From: Apoda limacodes
Lineage: Eukaryota; Arthropoda; Insecta; Lepidoptera; Limacodidae
Length of the DNA stretch: 64,000 nucleotides
Direction: 5' to 3'
Assembly: GCA_946406115.1 (NCBI GenBank)
Contig: OX291557.1
Span: 3,504,501 to 3,568,500, forward strand
A model generated the notes under the pieces. The model saw nothing but the letters and a program-made list of their open reading frames with translations. It was not told the DNA's origin and searched no databases. A program made the translations under genes and the position numbers. Below are positions 37,710-49,700 of the stretch, in pieces (position 1 is the first letter of the stretch; each line of letters starts with the position of its first letter).

Positions 37710-40700
37710 ACTAGCTGGTGGGCTCTGGTTATCACCGTTCAAGTGATCCTAGTTCCCATATACTTCATGTGGACCAGAAAATCAACAATAACATACGATC
37801 CCATATGTAGTGGGAAGCAAATACAATGGGATCCTTTACCCTTAGTCGATATCGAAGAGGCTGTCGAAGAACCCCCGACGATGGGGAATATTGATGAAAA
37901 TGTTCTAAATGTCGGAGCTACCAGTTTTCTTTGCTTTGATACGAAAGAATCTATTATGGACGATGCTATAAAGTCCCTTTATAAGTACGGTGTCGGTACC
38001 TGTGGCCCACGAGTGTTTTACGGCACTATGGAAGTCCATGTAGAACTGGAAAAGCGATTATCTCAGTTCATGGAGGTAGAAGATACTTGTATGTACTCAT
38101 ACGGGTTTTCAACAATTGCAAGCGCTGTACCAGCATATGCAAAACGTGGAGACATATTTTTTGCGTTAGTTGAAATTATATTGCAAATATAAACTTTTTT
38201 TATCATTTCCTGTGAAGTAATTTAACTCTCACAATTCTGTTTTCTTCTTTCCAGTGACGAACGTGTCTGGTTTGCCATACAGAAAGGTCTCGACGCCGCC
38301 CGTGGTTCAACAGTGCAGTACTTCAAACACAATGATATGGAGGACCTCGAACATCAGCTGTCTGAAGCCACTCAAAAGAAAGAGCTAAACTCTAAAAGGC
38401 GTGCCTACCTTATCGCTGAAGCTATATACTTGAACACGGGGGAGATGTGTCCACTGAATCGGCTCGTGGAGCTGGCGCGAAAGTACAAGTTAAGGATCAT
38501 TCTGGATGAGAGTCTGAGTATTGGGGTGAGTAAGTATTGGGGTGAGTAAGTATTCGGGTGAGTAAGTATTGGGGTGAGTAAGTATTGGGGTGAGTAAGTA
38601 TTGGGGTGAGTAAGTATTGGGGTGAGTAAGTATTGGGGTGAGTAAGAATTGGGGTGAGTAAGTATTGGGGTGAGTAAGTATTGGGGTGAGTTAGTATTGG
38701 GGTGAGTAAGAATTGGGGTGAGTAAGTATACACGTTTCCATATAATCGTTTTTTCTTAGTGGCAGCTTAAACTTTTTTCGTAGTTGGCTGTTAATACTGC
38801 TCGATTTTTACATTTTCTATATAACTCTAAAAAAATTTGTTGCTAGGTTTTGGGCAAACACGGACGAGGTTTGACTGAGTACCTTGGGGTACCGAGACAC
38901 GAAATAGACCTAATCCTGGGTTCTCTGGAGCACACGTTTGCTACGGTTGGAGGGTTTTGTTCGGGCACCAACTACATGGTTGAAAATCAGAGGATCCGTG
39001 GACTGGGTTAGTTACATTAACTCAAACTCAAATCAAACTTTATTCAAGTAGGTTTCTAAGAACACTTTTGAATCGTCAATACAATGTAAACAATGTTAAA
39101 AGAGCTGGCAAGAAGTTCCATTTAAAGTAGTAATACAATACTTTGGTAATTAGCTAAAGAGTATACAATATGTACCAATACAATAGGTAATAAAAAATAA
39201 GTAAGTAAGCTACTAAAAACAAAGTCAAACATGTCAATTTTTTTTTTGTTTTTATGTAGCATAGGGGCGCACCATGAGAAGCGTCAAAAATCGTTAATCG
39301 AGTGAAGGAATTTAGATATTTAAGAAAATTCTGATATTTAATAGTACTAGTGGCATTAGCGCCATCATAATTATATTTTTGCACAATATGTGTACATACA
39401 TATATTTGCATATACTTAAAATTATCCATACTATCCATGAATATTATATAATAATGAATATTATAAATGCGAAAATAAATCTGTCTGTTACCTTTTCACG
39501 GTGAAACCACTGTACCGATCAACATATTACAATAAGATTATCTTTAAAACTATTCTTAATTAAGTAATCATTTCTGCAGCACGGAGGGTCAATGTAGAAA
39601 CAGCAGGGACAGCAAAGTATCAAAAATAGGGTTCTCTTTGGTATTCAGATTTACGTTCCTGTACTAGAGATTGATTGGGTCTCAGCTTACAAACTACTTA
39701 ATAAAAAATCATCAATATAAATAAATACTTTCATAGCAAAGATGCAGATTAAAACCTCGAGCCAGGACTTGAACCTGCAACCCTTTCATTTCGTGTAAGC
39801 GCTCTACCATTGAGCTATCGAGGCACAAGTCTGGCTGATGAAAATCCCAACTACATCTTTACTCTGGAAATACGCTCGTTACGAATGTCACATATTACTC
39901 CTAGTGACTTATAAAGTCCTAGTAGATAAATCTTACAAACACACAAAATCTTCATAGAATTAAGAAATACAATATTAATATGCTGCCGGCATACATATAC
40001 AAGTTAAATAATAAATTGGCAATTTAACAATTTTAGTATTTTAACAATTAGGTCTCAACTTTCAAACTACTGTTAATAAATCGGCATGTTCATGTTCATG
40101 TTTAAATACAAAATATGGTGCATAATATTATAGGGATTTTCAAATATAGTGCAAAATATTCCGTCACAAAATTAATGTAAAATAATAGATATCTTTCTCT
40201 TTTTAACCGACTTTTTACAAGACTTTATTTAACTTGATATGTCTGTATGTATGTAGTATATTTGTATGTTAAGTTCAAATCTTGCTAGCCTAATTTGATC
40301 CACTTTCCGGCAACGGCACCTATATCACTTGGATGACAATGCATTAATATGGTACCATCGACCTAGTTTAATGGTGGATTCGGAAGGTGGTCATAAGAAC
40401 TAATGAACACAACAAGATAACCCTATCGTGTTTGGGCTTCTCATCAAGAACATTCAAAGAGTACTATACCCATAGCTGATATTTAAAGTCTGATGTAGCC
40501 TATGTCCTTCCGCGGGGCTCAAACTATCTCCATGTCAAATTAGATCTACAACGGAACATGCGGTTGAAGGGTGAAGAGGTAACAGACAGACAGAGTTACT
40601 TTCGCATTTATAATATTAGTATGGATCTACTAAACGAGCTCTCGACAATGACACTTTACATGCTAGGGTAAAAAAATAATATTTCTTGATAGCATTTTCA

Positions 40701-43700
40701 TGTAATATGGGAAATAATTTTATTGATTTTCTAATTCAATATTCGGTTTATTTTGGGTCTATAAATACATCGGTGGGATCTTGACTAAACCTTCAAAGAG
40801 GTCTGTAACTCATTTTGTTTGTGAGATAGAGGCCCATGGCATAAAAACGGACAGACAGACAGACAGCAAAATGACAGAAGTAGCCCAAGTAACACCGAAC
40901 CGCTCTATATCAACTGAATCACTATCTACGATAGAATCTTTAGCTGTACAAGCCTGCTGAATGAGAGCGTTAGCAGCGCTGTTTCAGCTAATATAACTCA
41001 TATTTGGGCACAAATTAAACAGCTATTAGCTGAATAACTGTATCTAATTGCATTATATTAGCATAAATAAGGGTAACTGTCACCTCAAGAGCTGAACATG
41101 CTGATTATTAGAGAGGGTTTTACCTTTTTTTCAGCATAAACTACAAACCGAGATCTTATGAACGCTTCTTTGGTGTTAAAAATTCACAAATAGCAAAATT
41201 GTGAAGAATTTTGGTATTGTTGGTGCGTGATTCAATTTTTGACAGGTGTTTTGTGGTTAAAAAAATCTTTATTTAATGAAGTAATAGCTTGATTTTTTTT
41301 ACTCCTCCGTAAAATTTGGCATGGGCTGTATAAAAATTCACTGGTGGTACATAAATCCCTTACGGTCTGTTGGTTCCACTAAGCAGATCCACTAGTGGGT
41401 CCATAAGGATTTGAAAATACTCGTGGTTCCACCGGTGGAACTATAAGGATTTGAGAATACTGTTGGTTCCACTAATGTTATAACGATACTGGCCGTACAT
41501 TGAATATATGCAGCTTATAGTTTTCTGTAAAAAATAATGGATGTCATTGTCATATATGTTAATAGTAAATAGGACTAAAATAGTATATTTTAATTTAATA
41601 TTGAATATTTGCGAGAATGGAGAAAGATTTACGTTTTATGTAGAGAAAAGGCGGAACAGTTTTAATAAAAAAAAAAAAAAAAATTTTTCTTCTTTTCGGA
41701 AAAAACCTGTCGAACCTGTTTCGGAAAAAATCTCAAGAAGACCTTCATTTCGGTCAGCTGTCATCCGAAATGAAGATCTTGATGAGATCTATCACTTCTG
41801 TGAAGAAACGGCCATATCTCCGTAACTACTAATCGTAGGCTAATAGTTCCTCTACAGAAGTGTTAGATCTCATGAAGAACTTCATGTCAGATGATGATAG
41901 TTCTCAAACTATAAAGGACTATATCTCCGAAAGTATTGATCGTAGAATTTAGAATAAGACAAATCTTGTTTTGTAATCTGTGAATTTCCTTAGCCCGATA
42001 TTTATTATGGTTCAAAAGATATAGCCCAAAGGTCAAACCATTGGCACATTAGAAGTGCATACATACAGTAGGGTGACAGGTAACTGATTTTTTTGGTCAA
42101 AATATAAGGTATTAACAGGAATTTGATGTAAAAAAATTGATCTACAATAATGTTCAAGAAATTGAAATACCTGCAAAATTTAAATCTTTTTTATTAGCGG
42201 ATTATAACTGTGACGAAATCAGAATAATTATTTCTTGTTCTGGATATTTTAAGGAACTACTGAAAGACATTAATGTATATTACGGGGACGGTACTTTCCG
42301 AAGCACGCCTCAATTATTTTCAATACATGGAAACTTTGGAAGTACCTCTGAGACAATAAATATAGTGCCACTTATATATTGCCTTATGAGCGATAAGACT
42401 GAAAAAAGTTATGACGTCTTATTTAAAATCATAAAAGCACAATGCCCCTATTGGAAGCCAAAAATTTTCCATTCCGGTTTTGAAACAGCCATGACTAATA
42501 GTTTAAAAAAAGTATTTACTGCTATTAAAATTAAACGGTGCTTTTACCATTTCGTCAATGCATTGTGGAGAAAAGCAAGCAAGTCATTAGGATTAAAAAC
42601 ATAAATGATCGCCGCATAGTGGGCTTGTGTTCAGCTCTACCATTATTACCCATAGAATATATAAATGAGGGATGGGAATACATTCAATCGGAGTGTCACG
42701 AGATGCGAAATATGAAATTGTTTATGCCTTACATGAACAAATATTGGCTAAAAAGTTATGCATTTATTAAAGAATGGTGTATTTACAATCAACTGCATCG
42801 CACGAACAATATTGCAGAGGGATGGCACGCCCGATTAAATCGTGCGATAAATAAAAACTATGTTACGATCGCTAAATTGCTTTCCGTTTTGGAAAATGAT
42901 GTAGCTGTCAACAAAATAGCAATTTCTAATGCACAGAGCGGACACTCTCAAAATAAGCGCCGAAAATTGCACAAGGATAGGGATACATTTATATTAAATT
43001 CCCAGATGAAGTTAATGCTCAAAGAAATATCAGTTGGTCATTGTCTAGAACAACTTCGATAAACGTAAAAAAATCCCTTCATGTTCATTTTTGTTTATAA
43101 TATATGTAATGGAAACCTATATCTGTGTGAAATGAGGTATGCCGTAATGAGGAAATGATCGGTTTAATGACGAGCTAAGAGAATGGTCAACGATCTTGGG
43201 ATCTCACAAGCCATATCGAACTGACTCTGAGGAGATACTTTGTTTCCCTGTGTGTGTTCTACCGATTGTAGAATGGGATGTGTTCTGAGGAATATTCAAA
43301 ATGATGCTCACGGCTACTTTCTACCATCGCACCGTCATCGGCAGGGAATTCATCCTTACAGCTTATAGAACCTAAATGGTGACGTTCAGTACGGTTTCAG
43401 AGAAACTCCCTCCCTCGAACGCTTATATTGTGGAATGAGCTCCCTAACTCCCTGTCAAGCTTTTGCTTTGCTCTAAGGAAGATAAAAAATATCCTAAAGC
43501 CTTATTTGTAAATAGCACGAATAGCTGCGTAGCCTGTGTTCTGTGATACACAAAAGACAATCTTTTGTCAGTCCATGAACAATTTAGGGACTTCCTTTTC
43601 AATGATCAGGATTCTTAGTTTATATATATTTAGTATAAGTTTATTCATGCATACACACGCACTCTCAAACTAACATGCACCCACAGACAGACACTTAAAC

Positions 43701-46700
43701 ACATCCTCTCACTAACAAACCTTTATTACCGTATGTTCTTACTGAGCTTTAAGTTTTTATTTGTCAGTTGAAAGATGTCAACACAATGTTTATTTTTGTC
43801 TAATGTAACTTCAAATGTTTAAATATTTCAAGAGAAGGTGGTTTGTTTTGTTAATAATATATATATTTGCATATGTATGTACATATATTTATATTTTTTA
43901 GGTAAATGTATATACAAGAAATGACTTTTAATTGACCTATGACTTTTAATTGCGTTGTTCTCGCAAATCAGCAATGTATGTCCGAAAAAACAAAAGAAAA
44001 GAAAAAGGGAAAATAAGGAAAAAGGAAAGGCTTGAGAAAGGGAAAAGGTAGTAATTATTAACGGATATATAGTCCTTTATAGTTTGACAGCTGTCATCCG
44101 AAAATAAGATCTTGATGAGATCTATCACTTCTGTGAAGAAACTACTAGTCTACAATTAATAGTTTCAGAGAAAGCCTGTTTACGAGCAAGTGTGATAACA
44201 AACTATCAATTTTCTTGCATACCAGTAGGAACTGGTATAACCAGGGACAAAAATCATCTTGGTTACTACCAGTCGAACTACACAGCAGACAAAGAATGAC
44301 AAACGGAGCTCATTAATTATTTTTTTATTTTTACAAACTTAAATTTTCATTTTAGTAAGTAAACCCGAACAAATACTTGTATTTTGTTCAATATAACTAA
44401 TGTGACAGATATTTATCGATGGAGTAAGTAACAACACTATGGTGGTGTCATGGGGACTAAAAAATCCCCTTGACACCACCAGTGGTGCGAGCCGGTGGTG
44501 CCACGGGCCCTAAATGTTCTGTTTATAGTTCTCGCATTTTTACAAACCCGGATACACGGGGTTTACTCCTATTTATTTACTATTGATGTGAAAATGACAT
44601 CCATTCATTTTTAAAAAAACCATGAGCTGCATATATTCAAAGTACGGCACGTATCTTTACAATAATAGTGGAACCAACAGTATTCACCAAACCTTATAGT
44701 TCCACCGGTGGATCCACGAGTACTTTCAAATCCTTATGGAAAAAGATGGCTTTCGATTGTGTCTTCTTCGTTATCCTCTAATTCAATTTCGATCAACTCT
44801 GTTTGTGATATTTGTGTTTGCTCTAGAGATGCTGTGTCATTGCAGAGAATGATTGTAGAAGTTGTTTCGTAGAAGTTTGTTTTCAGTATTTTAACAACTT
44901 TTGAATTGACTGTCTTGCGCTCAGTTGGAATGTAGATCTTGTATGCTTTGCTGATTTCTGAATAGCCGACAAACAAACCAGGTGTCGCTTTCGGTGCGAA
45001 TTTGTGTCCTTTGGGACCTTTCTTCAGAACAAAGGCTTTAGATCCAAACGGGTGTAAGTGGTGGACGCAGGGCTTTCTTAGTACCCATCGTTCGAATGGA
45101 GTTTGATTTTCAATAGCGCTGTTAATGTTTCTTTTTGCCAAATAGTTTGCTGTATTAACTGCTTCAGCCCATAGATGCATCGGGGCTTTGGAATCACAAA
45201 GCATAGCTCTTGCTTTTCCCACTAATGTCCGATTCTTCCGTTCTGCAAGACCGTTTTGGTGTGGCGTGTAGGGTGCCGATAAACGTTGTGCAATCCCGTT
45301 TACCTTTAGGTGGTTTTGAAATTCTTTGTTTATGTATTCTGTGCCATTGTCAGTTTGCAAAAATTTGATCTTGTTACCAGTAAAGTTTTCCATCTCTTCT
45401 TTGTATTCTTTGAACTTTTCTAGTACGTTAGTTTTGTGTTTCAGAAAGTATACGCGGCCATATCTGCTGTAGTCAATTATGAATGTAGCAAAGTATTTGT
45501 TACCTACGGTGCTAGGCGTTTTGATAGAACCACAGACGTCACTGTGTACAATTTCTAGACGTTGCTTGGTTCTAGGCGTAGTTCTTGGGTTAGGGCTTGG
45601 CACTTGAGTCATTTTTGCTTGAATGCAGGCCTCACAGTCTGACAATACCTCTTCTTTGTTGAAGTTTAAGCCAACTAGTGTCTCGTTTTTTAACGCTATG
45701 AGAAGGCCTTTGCCGTTCATGTGTCCCAGTTTTCTTTGCCAGTCTTCGATGGAGTTTTCTTGTGTTGTCACCATATTTGTTTCAGGTGTAACTGTGCAAC
45801 CATGTTTAAATTGCGTTTTGACATAATAAAGATTATTTTTCTTTTTAGCAGTCATCATAATTTTGTTGGTCTTGGTAACTGTAGCTTTGTTTCCAGTTAA
45901 AGTTACGGTACAACCATTTTCAGTTATTTTTGCAACAGATAGGACATTAGTTGTAAGGGAAGGTACGTACAGCGTTTCCAAAAGGTTTACTGTGCCATAT
46001 TCGTTGGTTACAACTTTAACTGTACCTCGTCCTTTAATCTCTGTCGAAGCGGTCTTTAAAAGCGAAGTTAAGTTTGCTAGAGTCTGCCTTTAGCACAGTG
46101 AAATGTTCTCTTGCGTAGGCCATGTGAGAAGTGCATCCACTGTCCAGTACCCAGTTACTGTTAGTAAGTGCAGCTTGAACGTTTAGTAGACAGTTTTCTT
46201 CAACATGGTTAGACGTTTCATTTTGTAATGTCACCTTCTTCTTCTTATATTTGTTTTGGTAGATTTATTATTTACCATCTAAACACAACACTACAAGAGT
46301 AAACGTTATAAACTGAACTGCTGTTTTATTTGTAGCTAGTAAAACAACATTACAATAATTGGTAAAAGATTACGATTGGAAATATCAAATAGTTACAATA
46401 TAAAGTGATACCCCTGGTGTTGCAAGCGTCCATAGGCTACGGTGACCGCTTACCATCAGGCGGACCGTAAGCTTGTTTGCCACCTTAGTGGTATTAAAAT
46501 AAACAACACGTTGCTAGGAAACCTAACGTTCAGTGTCATATGACAAACTTGTCTATGCTTGATCATTAGAGCAAAGAGTTTGTCATGGAGACATACAGTC
46601 TTCACAAGACTTTTCTTAAATCTATTACGACACTCGAAGAATTTCAACGCCGGTAGTCAAGAGTATTATGCGATTTTTGGTTGACATAAGTGAGGAACTA

Positions 46701-49700
46701 CGCACTAAGCGAAGACATCTACCTGCAGCGGAGAGTAAAATACCGACTTTAGCTTTGCCTGTATACCGAATTACCTATATACAGATTACGAAGGCTCTTT
46801 ACGAAGTAGCGAAATCCCAATTTTTTTTTAGCTCAGTTCGATAAATGTTTTCATAATGTAAGGTTAGATGTATAGACAAAATCTTTAAGCGTTAGAAACA
46901 TTAAATGGTGTCATTAAAGAATTACCATTTGTTTTTCTTACCATAACCCTTATACTAGGATCGTACAAAACTGCTATAACTATTTAACCTATCATTGTCT
47001 TTCGTATTACAGGCGTAAGCTGTATGTAAAAGTTATACAACGCATTTAGTGTTTGGTTTTACAACACTCTTAATTGACTCCGTTGCAGAACCAATGACGT
47101 TAATGAAGTTGAACAACAGCCTTATGATATATAAGCAATTGTAATATAGCAGATTTATAGCAATAAGAATTATAGGGAGTTAATGAAGATCTTCAAACAG
47201 CTTTTGACGCTGCAGGCCAAAACAAGCTTTAACGTCATAAGAATATAAGCGGCCGCTGCAGGGCCGTAGCTAAGGGGGGCATTGTGGGGCAATGCCCTAC
47301 CTTTAAATACTAATGCCCTACCTTAAAAGTACCATAAACTGAGGTATAATATATATAAATTGTTTTCCCGTACTATAAATTAATACCATTTTGCTCTTGT
47401 TTTCCCGTGATCCCACCCAATTACCTTCTACCTTAATTACTCACGCTCACAAGCAGGTAAAATAATGAAAGATAGAAAAATTAGTTGCGACGGACCCGTG
47501 CATGAAACCACTGCTGCCCTACCTTAGATACAACTTTAGCTACAGCCCTGGGCCGCTGCTACTACACTAACTGGAAAAAATATTTATCATTTTTTTTGAC
47601 AGTTCTAATACAACCTATAGAGCTAAATTTGTTTCATAAGTGAACTGTATCACTTTTAGTGACAACCGAATCCATTATAAATCAATAGTAGTACTCTAAG
47701 CTTCAAAATTACCTGTAACCAATGCTAAATTGTTTCTAGGGCCACGGCTTAGTGTAAAAAAGTAGTTACTAACTGGCTTTTAAGCTTAAGCTACGATGAA
47801 ACAGAGAGGTTATTTTTTATTGTAACTTAAAATAATACACAGACACACACACACACACATACACTCATTATTTATTAAGACTTACATGTAAATAAACTTA
47901 AGTATCAATAAAAATTGTTAAAAAGGTTAATTAATTTATGTCTAAGAGGGGAAGCCAAGAGACCCATAATTACAGGTTTTACCTAGTTTGGGCTTCTGTC
48001 TCCCATTGTAACATTGTTTTTTAAATAATAGTGCTGTATGTACCTGTGATAGTTGTAAGAAAATTGTACTGTGGGAGAAATGAATAAATTTATTATTATT
48101 ATTATTAATATATACCAGTTTGCTGTAATTTAGCATCATATAAATTCACACACATAAATTATGTGGACTATTAGTGCTATTATAAGATTGCGTGTAACAA
48201 GCTGATTAACACCGTAAAAGTTTACGCAAGAGTGTGTGCAGAAAGACGCATTATATCATTGTTAATTGATGTCACAGAATAAATGATGAATGAGGCCTGA
48301 AGGCCTTCAGAATATAGCTACTTTTAGTACCACAAAAATGCCATATCTGCTAAATGCTGAACAACACCGACCTGTACACCTATATTATTAACGCTCGCAA
48401 AATTACAACGTTGTCTCCGGAGTGCTTAATAGATTCAAAATAAAAAACCACTTGTGTAGTTCGAGTTTACTCTAATAATTCTTCATAAATGCTAAATTTA
48501 CCGATGTGGACCATGAGATATCCAATAATGCAGTCTTGTGCTTATTGGGAGGGCTCTGTTTGCGGTTACGGAAACCTAAAAATAGTTACAGCAATTGAAA
48601 AATACCACTCTTATAATTGTCTCTCTCTCTTATAAATGTTTAGTTGAGCGGTTCGCACAGTACACATTTTGCTAATGTAATAAACCTACAGAACCTCTTG
48701 TACTTTTAGACAACATGATATGCGAACTTAGTGAAAGCTTGAGTACGCACCCTGTTTTTAAATTTTTTAAGTGCTATCATGGTTGAACGTCCTGACGCGC
48801 CGCGACATGACTGTATTGAATTTGATCAGTGCAAGGCGACTTGCAAATGACTTACTTAGAAGGTCATTGTGCCAAGGATGATCTGATCGGACATAGAGTT
48901 ATCCAAGATATCAAGACACCCTAAAGCAAATATTTGAATATTTGGAGTGTATATTCAGCCTTTAATCACATGATTGATGCACAGGTTATGCCTTCAGCGC
49001 TTCTCTACCCCCAATGTTGACGCAAGCTGCCCTCTCCGCACTGGACCTTTTGGAAAAGCACCCTGAAATGCTAGAAGATTTAAAAGAAAACTGCAGAAAG
49101 TTAAATACGTAATTTTTTTTCTTAAAATACTGTTTCTTGGAGTTCCTTAGTCAAATGGCGAAAACGAAACCCTTATAGTTTTGTCATGATCGTTCGTCAT
49201 AACCATATAATTTCGTCTGCAGCGTTTCTGATGACAGAATAGCAAGAAAAGTGTCTGGTGTTACTCGTCATACAGGTTTGTAATAAAATTGAGGTATATT
49301 TTTAAGGGTAGTTCTTCTCATACATTTAAATGTGGCACGATTTTTTTCCCAATGGTATGTCTTTGGATATCTTTAAAAATGAATTTGAGGTTTCTATATT
49401 TTTCTCTATAGATGTACACATATTTGAGATCTCTAATTATTTCTTCTCTAGATGTAGATGCATATATTTGGGGTCTCTAATATTTTTTTCTCTAGATATA
49501 CATATGTTTGAGGTCTCAAATTATTTTTTCTATAGATATACATATGTTTGACATCTCTAATTATTTTTTCTCTAGATGTACATATATTTGAGGTCTCTTA
49601 TTATTTCTTTTCTAAATGTACATATATTTGACGTCTCTAATTATGCTTTCGCTAGATGTACACATATTTGAGGTCTCTAATCATTTCTTCTCTAGATGTA

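Larger units (their letters stand above)
41401..44739 (+). mobile_element. MULE (Mutator-like) DNA transposon with long TIRs
   Basis: Terminal inverted repeats of about 165 bp bound the element. The left end CCATAAGGATTTGAAAATAC is matched by the inverted right end ...CCTTATGG at 44739. Matching continues through CACCGGTGGA, ACTGTTGGTTCCACTA, GAATATATGCAGCT and GATGTCATT. It carries a broken MULE transposase gene (42137-43062). A LINE fragment (43180-43560) is nested inside, and internal direct repeats (GATCTTGATGAGATCTATCA at about 41774 and 44109) occur near both ends. No 9-bp target duplication could be found. The right end abuts the Copia relic directly and supplies its stop codon. Confidence 0.8.
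39007..48984 (+). other. SPTLC1 intron 3, a 10-kb transposon-rich intron
   Basis: This intron separates GLG from YAFSASLPP. In order it holds a LINE tail (39019-39440, -), an RTE-type tail (39450-39530, -), a tRNA-like sequence (39754-39824), another RTE tail (40495-40630), a MULE transposon (41401-44739), a Copia relic (44740-46255), a LINE tail (46405-46500), a hAT-type MITE (47259-47550) and a LINE 3' end with ATT tail (47940-48110). Stretches 39530-39750, 39830-40490, 40631-41400, 46500-47250, 47559-47940 and 48111-48984 show nothing I recognise. Confidence 0.85.

Noticed and set aside
38497..38733. Minus-strand open frame of 78 codons (YSPQYLLTPILTHPNT repeats)
   Set aside because: It is only the 48-nt reading period of the 16-bp donor minisatellite.
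39754..39824. A functional tRNA-Phe (loop contains GAA)
   Set aside because: U33 is absent, the anticodon stem has a mismatch and an extra base sits between T stem and acceptor stem; the body does not resemble tRNA-Phe.
41541..41825. 94-codon frame near the left end of the MULE
   Set aside because: It runs through the terminal repeat, a poly-A stretch and an internal repeat, without any DNA-binding domain signature.
49222..49274. A possible extra SPTLC1 exon between coding exons 4 and 5 (CTGCAG|CGTTTCTGATG ... CATACAG|GTTTGT)
   Set aside because: Joining exon 4 (phase 2, AAT AC) directly to AGCC at 50786 gives NTALSKLKHYRF, which aligns with the human KALQGISGLKVV region without gap. Including the extra piece would put a stop in the last exon.
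49330..49551. 73-codon plus-strand frame in SPTLC1 intron 4
   Set aside because: Produced by the 40-bp tandem array, with no conserved content.
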